From the NCBI GenBank assembly GCA_000721375.1, contig JOGW01000004.1, positions 186,001-250,000 of the forward strand: a DNA stretch of 64,000 nt, given 5' to 3'. The translations under genes were made by a program, and so were the position numbers. Of this stretch, positions 1 to 7,724 are shown in pieces (positions within the stretch are counted from its first letter, which is position 1; every line of letters begins with the position of its first letter). The notes under the pieces are model-generated. The model was not told where the DNA came from. It saw nothing but the letters and a program-made list of their open reading frames with translations, and did not search any database. Source of the DNA: Streptomyces sp. NRRL B-3428. GTDB lineage: Bacteria > Actinomycetota > Actinomycetes > Streptomycetales > Streptomycetaceae.

Positions 1-384
1 GAAGCCGTACTTCTGCATGCCCGCGAGGTCGGCGTGACCGGGACGCGGACGGGTCAGCGGCGCGTTGCGCGCGAGCCCGTCCAGGATCTCGGGGTCGACC
101 GGGTCGGCCGACATGACCTGCTCCCACTTGGGCCACTCGGTGTTGCCCACCATGATCGCGACCGGGGAGCCCATGGACAGACCGTGGCGCACGCCGCCGA
201 GGAACGTGATCTCGTCCTGCTCGAACTTCATCCGCGCACCGCGTCCATAGCCGAGCCGGCGCCTCGCCAGGTGGTCCGCCACCATCTCGGTGGTGATCGG
301 GACGCCCGCGGGCAGCCCTTCAAGGGTTGCCACGAGTGCGGGGCCGTGGGACTCGCCCGCGGTCAGCCAACGCAACCTGCTCAA
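1..384 (-). CDS. aroC: Chorismate synthase, N-terminal 128 residues (cut by window edge)
   Basis: Chorismate synthase converts 5-enolpyruvylshikimate 3-phosphate to chorismate, the last common step of aromatic biosynthesis, using reduced FMN without net redox. The visible N-terminus carries the family signature GESHGP (residues 10-15) and the FMN/substrate-binding stretch [14 protein letters not shown] (45-58). I start it at a TTG at 384 because an AGGAG lies six bases upstream and the protein then begins [13 protein letters not shown] as in the family. The C-terminus lies beyond base 1. It is the last gene here of a minus-strand run that also holds aroE, so two shikimate-pathway enzymes sit together. 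Confidence 0.95.
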   Translation of the reverse strand, partial: MSRLRWLTAGESHGPALVATLEGLPAGVPITTEMVADHLARRRLGYGRGARMKFEQDEITFLGGVRHGLSMGSPVAIMVGNTEWPKWEQVMSADPVDPEILDGLARNAPLTRPRPGHADLAGMQKYGF

Positions 385-513
385 CGGTGCTCCTCATGCT
401 CGCGCCTGCTACAGCGACGGCGCGACCGGGTGCGCGGCCCTGGCCCGCCTGCCTAGATCCTCCCACGACCGACGGCCTGCACCGGCCGCCGGTCCAGCAG
501 GCGGACGCCGGTC

Positions 514-858
514 TCAGCCCTCGCGCCGGCCGTTGTCCTGCTGCGGGGCGTAGTTGCCGAGGAAGTCGGCGCCGCTCTCCTGCCGCGGCTCTTGCCGCCC
601 AGGAGCGCTCTGCCGAGCACCAGGCGCATACGGACCCAGATAATCGGCGCCGGACCGCTGCGCGGGAACAGGGGTCTGGAGCCCCAGTCTGCGAGCCCGC
701 CGCCGGTCGATCCTGCGCTTGATCTTCACGACCCAGCTCGCGACCAGGGCGAGCAGCACCAGAGCCACCACGGTGATCTGGATCCAGTCGGGCAGAAACC
801 CGAGCACTCCGTCGAAGACCTTGCTGCCTATCGAGGCCAGCGACACACCTGTTTCCAT
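514..858 (-). CDS. Small membrane-anchored protein with duplicated SGADYLG motif
   Basis: I do not recognise a named family for this 114-residue protein. One hydrophobic segment (about residues 27-44) is followed by a very basic stretch (KIKRRIDRRRARR), which suggests a single-pass protein with a cytoplasmic C-terminus. The tail contains the same motif twice, SGADYLGPYAP and SGADFLGNYAP, separated by about 24 residues, which looks like a duplicated short linear binding motif. I chose the ATG at 858 rather than 864 because the run of six G then sits at a normal Shine-Dalgarno distance. It lies between aroE and aroC and is probably co-transcribed. Function unknown. Confidence 0.7.
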   Translation of the reverse strand: METGVSLASIGSKVFDGVLGFLPDWIQITVVALVLLALVASWVVKIKRRIDRRRARRLGLQTPVPAQRSGADYLGPYAPGARQSAPGRQEPRQESGADFLGNYAPQQDNGRREG

Positions 859-898
859 GAACATCCCCCCACGGGATCACAACGAGAACGCGGGGATC

Positions 899-1729
899 CT
901 AGCGCTCCGCCAGCGCCCGCTCCCCAGCGGTACGCATCGCATGCAACGGAGCCGGCGAACGCCCCGTCATCTGCTCCACCTGCAGCACAGCCTGGTGCAC
1001 CAGCAGATCCAGCCCGCTGACCACCGCGCCGCCGAACATCGACCAGCGCGCGGCCAGTTCGGTCGGCCACGGCTCATAGAGGACGTCGAACAAGGTGCCC
1101 GGGCGCTCCGGCACGGCCTTCGCCAGCTCGTCGGTCGTCCCGGCCGGGGTCGTGGCGATCACCAGCGGCGCCTCGAAAGCCCCCGCCGCCTCGCTCCACG
1201 GAGCCGTACGCACCTCGACGTCGAGCCGCTCGCCCCACTGCTTCATCTCCAGGGCGCGCGCCTCGCTGCGTACGTACGCGACGACCTCGCCCGTGCAGAT
1301 ACGGGAGAGCGCCGCGAGCGCCGACGACGCAGTGGCACCGGCGCCGAGGATCGCCGCCGACTCCACTTGTTCCACGCCGTGCTCGCGCAGCGCCTCGATG
1401 ATCCCGGGGATGTCGGTGTTGTCGCCGACGCGGCGGCCGTCCTGCGTGAAGACCACCGTGTTCACGGCCTCCACCGACGCCGCCGTCTCGCTGACCTCGT
1501 CGAGCAGCGGCAGTACGGCCCGCTTCAGCGGCATGGTCAGCGAAAGTCCGGCCCACTCCTCGCCGAGCCCTTCGAGGAAGCCGGGCAGCGCTGCCTCATC
1601 CACCTCGAAGCGGTCGTACGACCAGTCCCGCAGCCCGAGCCGCTCGTACGCGGCCAGGTGCAGCACGGGCGAGAGCGAGTGGGCGATGGGCGAGCCGAGG
1701 ACCCCGGCCCGCCGTCGCACGTCTGCCAT
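899..1729 (-). CDS. aroE: Shikimate dehydrogenase
   Basis: Predicted NADP-dependent 3-dehydroshikimate/shikimate oxidoreductase of 276 residues, normal for the family. The N-terminal substrate domain has SLSPVLH, the catalytic lysine region TMPLKR and NTDIPG (usually NTDxxG). The nucleotide-binding domain has GAGATASSAL, a slightly altered form of the usual GAGGA loop. The ATG overlaps the stop of mltG by one base (TGATG), so translation is probably coupled to mltG. With aroC downstream it places two shikimate enzymes in one transcription direction. The altered cofactor loop leaves open a paralogue with a different cofactor preference, but AroE is the best call. Confidence 0.9.
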   Translation of the reverse strand: MADVRRRAGVLGSPIAHSLSPVLHLAAYERLGLRDWSYDRFEVDEAALPGFLEGLGEEWAGLSLTMPLKRAVLPLLDEVSETAASVEAVNTVVFTQDGRRVGDNTDIPGIIEALREHGVEQVESAAILGAGATASSALAALSRICTGEVVAYVRSEARALEMKQWGERLDVEVRTAPWSEAAGAFEAPLVIATTPAGTTDELAKAVPERPGTLFDVLYEPWPTELAARWSMFGGAVVSGLDLLVHQAVLQVEQMTGRSPAPLHAMRTAGERALAER

Positions 1730-3450
1730 CAGTCGTTCTTCTTCTGTTCCTCGAGGTACTTCTCACGGTTGCGGTTGTGCTCCGCGTTCGTCACGGCGAA
1801 CAGCGTCTCGTCCGCATTGATCGAGACGAAGTAGTTCCACTTGCCCTTGACCGGGTTCATGGCCGCGTCGAGCGCTTCCTTGCTGAAGGTGCTGATCGGC
1901 CCCGGCGGCAGACCCTTGGCTCCGGCCCAGTACGTGTTGTACGGGTCCTTGATCTTGCGCAGCGCGTCGACCGAACCGGTGCCGAGCTTGGACTCGCCAC
2001 GCACGTAGTTGACGGTGGAGTCCATGTCCAGGAGGCCGTAGGTCTCCGGGTTGTCCAGGTTCTTGCGGTTGTAGATGACCCGGGCGATCTTCCCGAAGTC
2101 CTGCTTGTGGCCTTCCTTCTGGACGATGCTCGCCACCGTGAGGATGTCGATCGGGTTCCGCAGGCCGAGCGTCTTGGCCTCACCCGCGACGTCGTAGCCG
2201 CTGAGCAGCTCGGTCGTGCCGGCCACCATCTTCTTGAGGACGTCCTCGGACTTCATGCCCTCGGAGACGGCGTACGTCGCAGGCTGCAGGTAGCCCTCGA
2301 GCGGATCCTTGACGTTCTTGTTCGGCGACAGCGCCCACTTCGGCAGGCCGAGCTCTTTCCAGTGCTCCTTGGCGTACTTCGCAGTGGTGCCCGCCTCCTG
2401 CCCGGTGCGCTTGTCGATCTCCTTGTAGATCGCCGTGTTGCGGGCACCGGGAATGACGACGAAGTTGTTGCCGCTCTTCGGGTCGAGCAGCATCGCGACC
2501 GCGGCCTCGGCCGACATCTCCTTCTGGAGGATGTACGAGCCGGCCTGGATGCTCAGACCCTTGGGGTTGTCGGCCTGCGCCGCGGCGAATGCCTCGACGC
2601 TCGCGACGACCCCGTTGTCCTTGAGGATCTGGCCGATCTGGTTGCCGCCCGCGCCCTTGGGAATCTCCACGGACACGGTCTGGCCGTTGCCGCCGCCCTC
2701 GTAGTCCTCGGCCGAGCCGAAACGGTCCTGGTAGAACTGGTAGCCGAAGTAGCCGATACCGCCGATACCGCCGGCGAACACCGCCGCCACGACCAGGCAG
2801 GCACAGCCGCTGCGACGCTTCTTGCCACCCTTGCCGCCGCGACCTCTCCGGTCGCCCCGGCCGCCGCCACCACCACGGCCGCCGCGTCCGCGGCCGCCGT
2901 CGTCATAGCCGTCGTCGTCGCCGTCGTCGTCACCGCCGCCCGCGAAGAACGCGTGCTCGCCCTGGTCCGGACCGGGATCCCAGTCGGGCTTCTGCTCGGG
3001 CACCGCACGCCGGCGGCCCGGAGGCTGCGGCGGCGGGAAGGCCTCGGGGGTGCGGTAGTGGTCGGGGCGCTCGCCGCCGTACTGCGCGGGCTGCCCGTAG
3101 GGGTCGGGACCCGCGCCGTAGGAGGGCTGCTGACCCGTGTCCCAGCCGCCGTTGTAGTGCTGCGGATAGCCGCCCTGGGCGCCACCGCCATAGGCAGCCT
3201 GCTGGCCGGTGTTGTCGTACGAGGAGTGCGCGCCCCCTCCGTACGACTGCTGCTGCCCCGTGTCGTACGTCGGGTAGCCCTGCTGCCCGGTGTCGTACTG
3301 CTGCGGCTGCTGCGGGTACTGCTGCTGCGGCTGGCCGCCGTACGGACTCTGGCCACCGGCGGCCTGCTGTCCTGACCATCCCTGGTCCCCGTACAACGGG
3401 TCCTCGGGATGCCACGGTTCGGGGCCTCGGCCCCGGCCATACTCAGTCAT
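1729..3450 (-). CDS. mltG: Endolytic peptidoglycan transglycosylase MltG (YceG-like) with long disordered N-terminus
   Basis: Membrane-bound lytic transglycosylase that cuts nascent glycan strands and helps set their length. The first ~215 residues are a cytoplasmic, Gln/Gly/Tyr/Pro-rich low-complexity region followed by acidic and Arg/Gly-rich stretches. One membrane segment follows (about 217-240), then the extracellular YceG domain with the catalytic-Glu motif SIVQKEG near residue 445 and a long C-terminal domain. I start at ATG 3450, which has AGGGG seven bases upstream, not at the earlier in-frame codon at 3522. The total of 573 residues is far longer than enterobacterial MltG (about 340) because of the N-terminal extension. 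Its stop overlaps the aroE start. Confidence 0.92.
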   Translation of the reverse strand: MTEYGRGRGPEPWHPEDPLYGDQGWSGQQAAGGQSPYGGQPQQQYPQQPQQYDTGQQGYPTYDTGQQQSYGGGAHSSYDNTGQQAAYGGGAQGGYPQHYNGGWDTGQQPSYGAGPDPYGQPAQYGGERPDHYRTPEAFPPPQPPGRRRAVPEQKPDWDPGPDQGEHAFFAGGGDDDGDDDGYDDGGRGRGGRGGGGGRGDRRGRGGKGGKKRRSGCACLVVAAVFAGGIGGIGYFGYQFYQDRFGSAEDYEGGGNGQTVSVEIPKGAGGNQIGQILKDNGVVASVEAFAAAQADNPKGLSIQAGSYILQKEMSAEAAVAMLLDPKSGNNFVVIPGARNTAIYKEIDKRTGQEAGTTAKYAKEHWKELGLPKWALSPNKNVKDPLEGYLQPATYAVSEGMKSEDVLKKMVAGTTELLSGYDVAGEAKTLGLRNPIDILTVASIVQKEGHKQDFGKIARVIYNRKNLDNPETYGLLDMDSTVNYVRGESKLGTGSVDALRKIKDPYNTYWAGAKGLPPGPISTFSKEALDAAMNPVKGKWNYFVSINADETLFAVTNAEHNRNREKYLEEQKKND

Positions 3451-3572
3451 CGATCCCCTACGAGCCGCGAGGCGACCGTCGGACGCTGTGCGCCCGATCC
3501 CGGTTCCGCCTCTCCTGCACACGCCACTTGTTCGAACACCGGCGCATCGCGCGGAACGTTACCGTATCGCGA

Positions 3573-4049
3573 TCAGATGACCACTTCGACGCCCTCGCCC
3601 GGGGCTTTGCCTGACGCCCGTTCGGACTCCAGAGCGTTCTGGAGAATCACCACAGCGGCAGCCTGGTCGATGACAGAACGGCCCTTTTTGGACTTCACGC
3701 CCGAGGCGCGCAGTCCCTGACTGGCCGTCACTGTGGTCATCCTCTCGTCGACCAGACGTACGGGAATCGGAGCGATCCCCTTCGCAAGGACCTGGGCGAA
3801 GGCGCGGACCTTGGCGGCGGCCGGGCCCTCGCCCCCGTTGAGGGAGCGAGGGAGTCCGACGACGACCTCGATCGGTTCGTACTCCTCGACGAGTTGACCG
3901 AGCCGCCGGTGGGCGGCCGGGACGTCACGTCCCGGCACGGTCTCCACCGGGGTGGCGAGGATCCCGTCGGGGTCGCACGAGGCGACCCCGATCCGGGCGT
4001 CCCCGACGTCGATCGCGAGCCTGCGCCCGCGACGGATCTCAGCGGTCAT
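3573..4049 (-). CDS. ruvX: Putative pre-16S rRNA nuclease / Holliday-junction resolvase-like YqgF
   Basis: RNase H-fold protein of the YqgF/RuvX family, implicated in 16S rRNA 5'-end maturation. Its 158 residues have the expected acidic catalytic positions: Asp14 in AIDVGDARIG, Glu in LVDERMTT and Asp in RSVIDQAAA, with the conserved VVGLPRSLNG loop between them. The start ATG overlaps the alaS stop (TAATG), so it is translationally coupled to alaS. The next gene downstream is mltG. The alaS-ruvX-mltG-aroE order is widespread in actinobacteria (established knowledge). Confidence 0.92.
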   Translation of the reverse strand: MTAEIRRGRRLAIDVGDARIGVASCDPDGILATPVETVPGRDVPAAHRRLGQLVEEYEPIEVVVGLPRSLNGGEGPAAAKVRAFAQVLAKGIAPIPVRLVDERMTTVTASQGLRASGVKSKKGRSVIDQAAAVVILQNALESERASGKAPGEGVEVVI

Positions 4050-6718
4050 TACGCGGTCTCGCCGACCAGTCGCTCGACCGCGGCGATGGCCTCGCCGATG
4101 GCAGCCGGGTTCTGGCCGCCGCCCTGGGCGACGTCCGGCTTGCCGCCACCGCCGCCGCCGAGGGTCTTGGCGGCGGTACGGACGAGGTCGCCGGCCTTGA
4201 GGCCGCGCTCGCGGGCCGCCTCGTTGGTGGCGATCACGGTGAGCGGCTTGCCGTTGACGGTCGTGAAGAGCGCGACGACGGCCGGGCGGTCGGACGGGAT
4301 GCGGCCGCGGACGTCGAGGACCAACTTGCGCAGGTCGTCGGCGCCGGTGCCGTCGGGCACCTGGCCGGTGACGAGCGCGACGCCGCGTACGTCCTGGGCG
4401 CTCTGGACCAGACCCGCGGCGGCCTGCAGGACCTTCTCCGCGCGGAACTTCTCGATCTCCTTCTCGGCGTCCTTCAGCTTGCCGAGCATGGTGGAGATCT
4501 TCTCCGGGAGCTCCTCGGGACGGCCCTTGACCAGCTCCTGGATCTGGGCGACGACCGTGTGCTCACGGGCGAGGAAGTTGTACGCGTCGACGCCGACGAG
4601 GGCTTCGATACGGCGCACACCGGAGCCGATCGACGATTCGCCGAGCAGCTTCACGAGGCCCAGCTGGGCGGTGTTGTGGACGTGCGTACCGCCGCACAGC
4701 TCCTTGGAGAAGTCGCCGATGGTGACCACGCGGACGCGCTCGCCGTACTTCTCGCCGAACTCGGCGATGGCGCCCTGCTTCTTGGCCTCGTCGATCGACA
4801 TGACCTCGGCCTGGACGTCGAGTTCGCGGGCGAGAACTTCGTTGATCTTCTGCTCGACGTCGGTCATCACGGCCGTCGGTACGGCGGACGGGGAGCCGAA
4901 GTCGAAGCGGAAGCGGCCGGGCTGGTTCTCCGAACCGGCCTGGGCGGCCTGCGGGCCGAGCGCGTCGCGCAGGGCCTGGTGCGTGAGGTGCGTGGCCGAG
5001 TGGGCGCGGGCGATGGCGCGGCGGCGGGAGCCGTCGATGATCGCCTGCGCCGGGGCGCCGACGGTGACCTCGCCGACCTGGACGACGCCCTTGTGGACGT
5101 AGACGCCGGGGACGGGCTTCTGGCAGTCGCGGACCTCGACGACCGCGCCGGAGTGCAGCTTGATCCGGCCGGTGTCGCCGATCTGGCCGCCGCCCTCGGC
5201 GTAGAACGGGGTGCGGTCGAGGACGATCTCGACCTCGTCGCCCTCGACGGCGGCCGGCGAGGGCACACCGTTGACGAGGATGCCGACGACCTTGGACTCG
5301 CCCTCGGTGGAGGTGTAGCCGATGAAGTCGGTGGCGCCTGCGGCGTCCGCGATCTCGCGGTAGCCGGACATGTCGGCGTGACCGGTCTTCTTGGCCTGGG
5401 CGTCGGCCTTGGCGCGGTCGCGCTGCTCCTTCATGAGGCGGCGGAAGCCGTCCTCGTCCACCTTCAGGCCCTGCTCGGCGGCCATCTCGAGGGTGAGGTC
5501 GATCGGGAAGCCCCAGGTGTCGTGGAGCAGGAACGCCTTGTCGCCGGCGAGGACCGTGCCGCCTGCGGCCTTGGTCTCGGTGACGGCGGTGTCGAGGATG
5601 TTCGTGCCGCCCTTGAGCGCCTTGAGGAAGGCGGCCTCCTCGGCGAGCGCGACGGTCTCGATGCGCTTGCGGTCGGTGATGAGCTCCGGGTACTGCTGGC
5701 CCATCGTCTCGATCACGACGTTGACGAGGTCCTGGACGACGGGTCCGGTGGCGCCCATCAGACGCATGTTGCGGATCGCGCGGCGCATGATGCGGCGCAG
5801 GACGTAGCCACGGCCCTCGTTGCCGGGGGTGACGCCGTCGCCGATGAGCATCGCCGAGGTGCGCATGTGGTCGGCGACCACGCGCAGGGAGACGTCCGTG
5901 CCCTTCTCGGCGCCGTAGCGGACACCGGTCAGCTCGGTGGCCTTGTCCATGACGACGCGCAGGGTGTCCGTCTCGTACATGTTCTGCACGCCCTGCAGGA
6001 TCATCGCGAGGCGCTCGAGGCCGAGACCCGTGTCGATGTTCTGCGAGGGCAGGTCACCGAGGATCTCGAAGTCGTCCTTGCCGGTGCCCGGGCCTCGCTC
6101 GTACTGCATGAAGACCAGGTTCCAGATCTCCACGTACCGCTCGTCGTTGACGGCCGGGCCGCCCTCGACGCCGAACTCGGGGCCGCGGTCGTAATTGATC
6201 TCGGAGCAGGGACCGCAGGGACCCGGGACGCCCATGGACCAGAAGTTGTCCTTCTTGCCCAGGCGCTGGATGCGCTCCTTCGGCACACCGACGACCTCGT
6301 GCCAGATGCGCTCGGCCTCGTCGTCGTCCAGGTAGACGGTGATCCAGAGCTTCTCGGGCTCCAGGCCGTAACCACCCTTGTCCTGGGGGCTGGTGAGCAG
6401 CTCCCAGGCGTACTTGATGGCGCCTTCCTTGAAGTAGTCGCCGAAGGAGAAGTTGCCGCACATCTGGAAGAACGTGCCGTGGCGCGTGGTCTTGCCGACC
6501 TCTTCGATGTCGGGCGTACGCACACACTTCTGCACGCTGGTCACGCGCGGCGCCGGCGGCTTGGTCTCGCCCAGGAAGTAGGGCTTGAAGGGCACCATGC
6601 CGGCCGGGACGAGGAGCAGCGTCGGGTCGTCTGCGATCAGCGACGCCGACGGCACGACCTTGTGCCCACGCTCCTCGAAGAAGCTCAGCCAGCGGCGGCG
6701 GATTTCAGCCGACTCCAT
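4049..6718 (-). CDS. alaS: Alanyl-tRNA synthetase
   Basis: Charges tRNA-Ala and clears mischarged Ser/Gly. The full 889-residue protein has a class II catalytic core at the N-terminus ([13 protein letters not shown], then the ATP-binding core), an editing domain with the zinc motif HSATHLTH near residue 572 and CGGTHVHNT near 676, and a C-terminal oligomerisation domain ending in a glycine-rich loop. The ATG at 6718 overlaps the stop of the upstream small gene by one base (TGATG), and its own stop overlaps ruvX. No T-box leader is visible because the gene starts inside an operon. Confidence 0.98.
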   Translation of the reverse strand: MESAEIRRRWLSFFEERGHKVVPSASLIADDPTLLLVPAGMVPFKPYFLGETKPPAPRVTSVQKCVRTPDIEEVGKTTRHGTFFQMCGNFSFGDYFKEGAIKYAWELLTSPQDKGGYGLEPEKLWITVYLDDDEAERIWHEVVGVPKERIQRLGKKDNFWSMGVPGPCGPCSEINYDRGPEFGVEGGPAVNDERYVEIWNLVFMQYERGPGTGKDDFEILGDLPSQNIDTGLGLERLAMILQGVQNMYETDTLRVVMDKATELTGVRYGAEKGTDVSLRVVADHMRTSAMLIGDGVTPGNEGRGYVLRRIMRRAIRNMRLMGATGPVVQDLVNVVIETMGQQYPELITDRKRIETVALAEEAAFLKALKGGTNILDTAVTETKAAGGTVLAGDKAFLLHDTWGFPIDLTLEMAAEQGLKVDEDGFRRLMKEQRDRAKADAQAKKTGHADMSGYREIADAAGATDFIGYTSTEGESKVVGILVNGVPSPAAVEGDEVEIVLDRTPFYAEGGGQIGDTGRIKLHSGAVVEVRDCQKPVPGVYVHKGVVQVGEVTVGAPAQAIIDGSRRRAIARAHSATHLTHQALRDALGPQAAQAGSENQPGRFRFDFGSPSAVPTAVMTDVEQKINEVLARELDVQAEVMSIDEAKKQGAIAEFGEKYGERVRVVTIGDFSKELCGGTHVHNTAQLGLVKLLGESSIGSGVRRIEALVGVDAYNFLAREHTVVAQIQELVKGRPEELPEKISTMLGKLKDAEKEIEKFRAEKVLQAAAGLVQSAQDVRGVALVTGQVPDGTGADDLRKLVLDVRGRIPSDRPAVVALFTTVNGKPLTVIATNEAARERGLKAGDLVRTAAKTLGGGGGGKPDVAQGGGQNPAAIGEAIAAVERLVGETA

Positions 6719-7083
6719 CAGTGGTCCTCATTCCGGTTGTACTTGTACGAGCCGTTCTCGTACGTCGAGTTCGGGGTGTTGTGGCGCTTGGCGGCCAGGG
6801 CCTTGCGGTTCTCGATCGCCACGACGCGCCGCTGCGCGGGCAGTTCGGCGTCGGGGTCGTGCTCCAGGCCGAGCGCCTCACCGAGTTCGGCCTCGCGCTG
6901 GGCCATGCCGGCCCGCACGTCGAGGGCGAAGTCCTTGAGGCGGTGGCCCGCGTCGATCGCCTTGTTCGCGGCCTGGGCCGCGAGACTCTCGGGGGTCAGC
7001 TGCCTGATCTTGCGGTTGACCTTGGTGGTGGCCCACACACCGGCGGCTGCGCCCGCGGTGAACCAGAACGTACGGCGGAACAT
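6718..7083 (-). CDS. Small membrane-associated protein (DUF6167-like)
   Basis: A 121-residue protein starting [21 protein letters not shown]. It has a short hydrophobic N-terminal helix, an amphipathic central part ([23 protein letters not shown]) and a polar tail ([20 protein letters not shown]). I recognise it as the actinobacterial family encoded next to alaS, but no biochemical role is known to me. The ATG at 7083 lies five bases after the stop of the DUF948-like gene and its own stop overlaps alaS, so it is inside the operon. The helix arrangement suggests membrane tethering; everything beyond that would be guesswork. Confidence 0.8.
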   Translation of the reverse strand: MFRRTFWFTAGAAAGVWATTKVNRKIRQLTPESLAAQAANKAIDAGHRLKDFALDVRAGMAQREAELGEALGLEHDPDAELPAQRRVVAIENRKALAAKRHNTPNSTYENGSYKYNRNEDH

Positions 7084-7088
7084 TGCGG

Positions 7089-7550
7089 TCAGTCCCTCGC
7101 GTTCCTGTCGTTCCGCTTGCCCCGGCGAGCGGCCGGCACGGCCCGGCCCACGATCACCGTACGCCGCGGCGTCTTGCGCGGCACGTCCGCGCCGTCTGCA
7201 CCGCCCTTGCGTCCCGCGACGGCCCGGCGTACGCCGTAGCCGAAGGCCGCGACCTTCACCAGGGGGCCACCGAAGGTGGAGGCGACCGTGGTGGACAGCG
7301 CGGAGGCGTTGGAGGTGACCTCCTGGACGTCCGTGGCGATGGCGTCGACCCGGTCGAGCTGGGTCTGCGCGGAGCGCACGGTCGCCGAGGCGTCGGCGAG
7401 CAGAGGTACGGCCTGCTCGGTCACGTCCGCGACGAGCTTGGTGGTCGCCTTGAGCGTCTGCGCGAGCCTCGCAAGAGCGACAGCGAGGAACGAGACCAGG
7501 ATCGCCCAGAAGACGGCCACGAGGATCCCGGCCACCTCTCCACCGGTCAC
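7089..7550 (-). CDS. DUF948 family membrane protein
   Basis: A 153-residue protein with an N-terminal membrane helix (AGILVAVFWAILVSFLAVALA, split by a polar residue) and then a long helical region resembling chemoreceptor or coiled-coil stalks (LKATTKLVADVTEQAVPLL, VRSAQTQLDRVDAIATDVQ). The tail is strongly basic (GRAVPAARRGKRNDRNARD). These features match DUF948 proteins, often described as general-stress-like membrane proteins of unknown role. I start it at GTG 7550 (VTGGEVAG); the Shine-Dalgarno is weak. It appears to be the first gene of the alaS operon, and 174 bases separate it from the divergent ATPase gene. Confidence 0.8.
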   Translation of the reverse strand: MTGGEVAGILVAVFWAILVSFLAVALARLAQTLKATTKLVADVTEQAVPLLADASATVRSAQTQLDRVDAIATDVQEVTSNASALSTTVASTFGGPLVKVAAFGYGVRRAVAGRKGGADGADVPRKTPRRTVIVGRAVPAARRGKRNDRNARD

Positions 7551-7724
7551 GCTGCACCGCTCTCTGCTGTCGGGCCTTACGGGGGCTTGCCTTGCGGGGG
7601 CTTGCGAGCCTTGTCGGCCATTGGATAAGTCGTCGTCAGACCTTATCGCGCCGGGCCTCGCCCTCCGTACCGGATTGCCGCTCATCACGAGGGGAGTTGC
7701 GCGATCCGATTGTACGGAGTGCGC

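Noticed and set aside
4559..7318. Long plus-strand reading frame of 919 codons opposite alaS
   Set aside because: Antisense shadow of alaS and the two small genes. High GC removes stop codons; composition (Val/Ala/Leu/Asp/Gly only) and absence of any family similarity mark it as non-coding.
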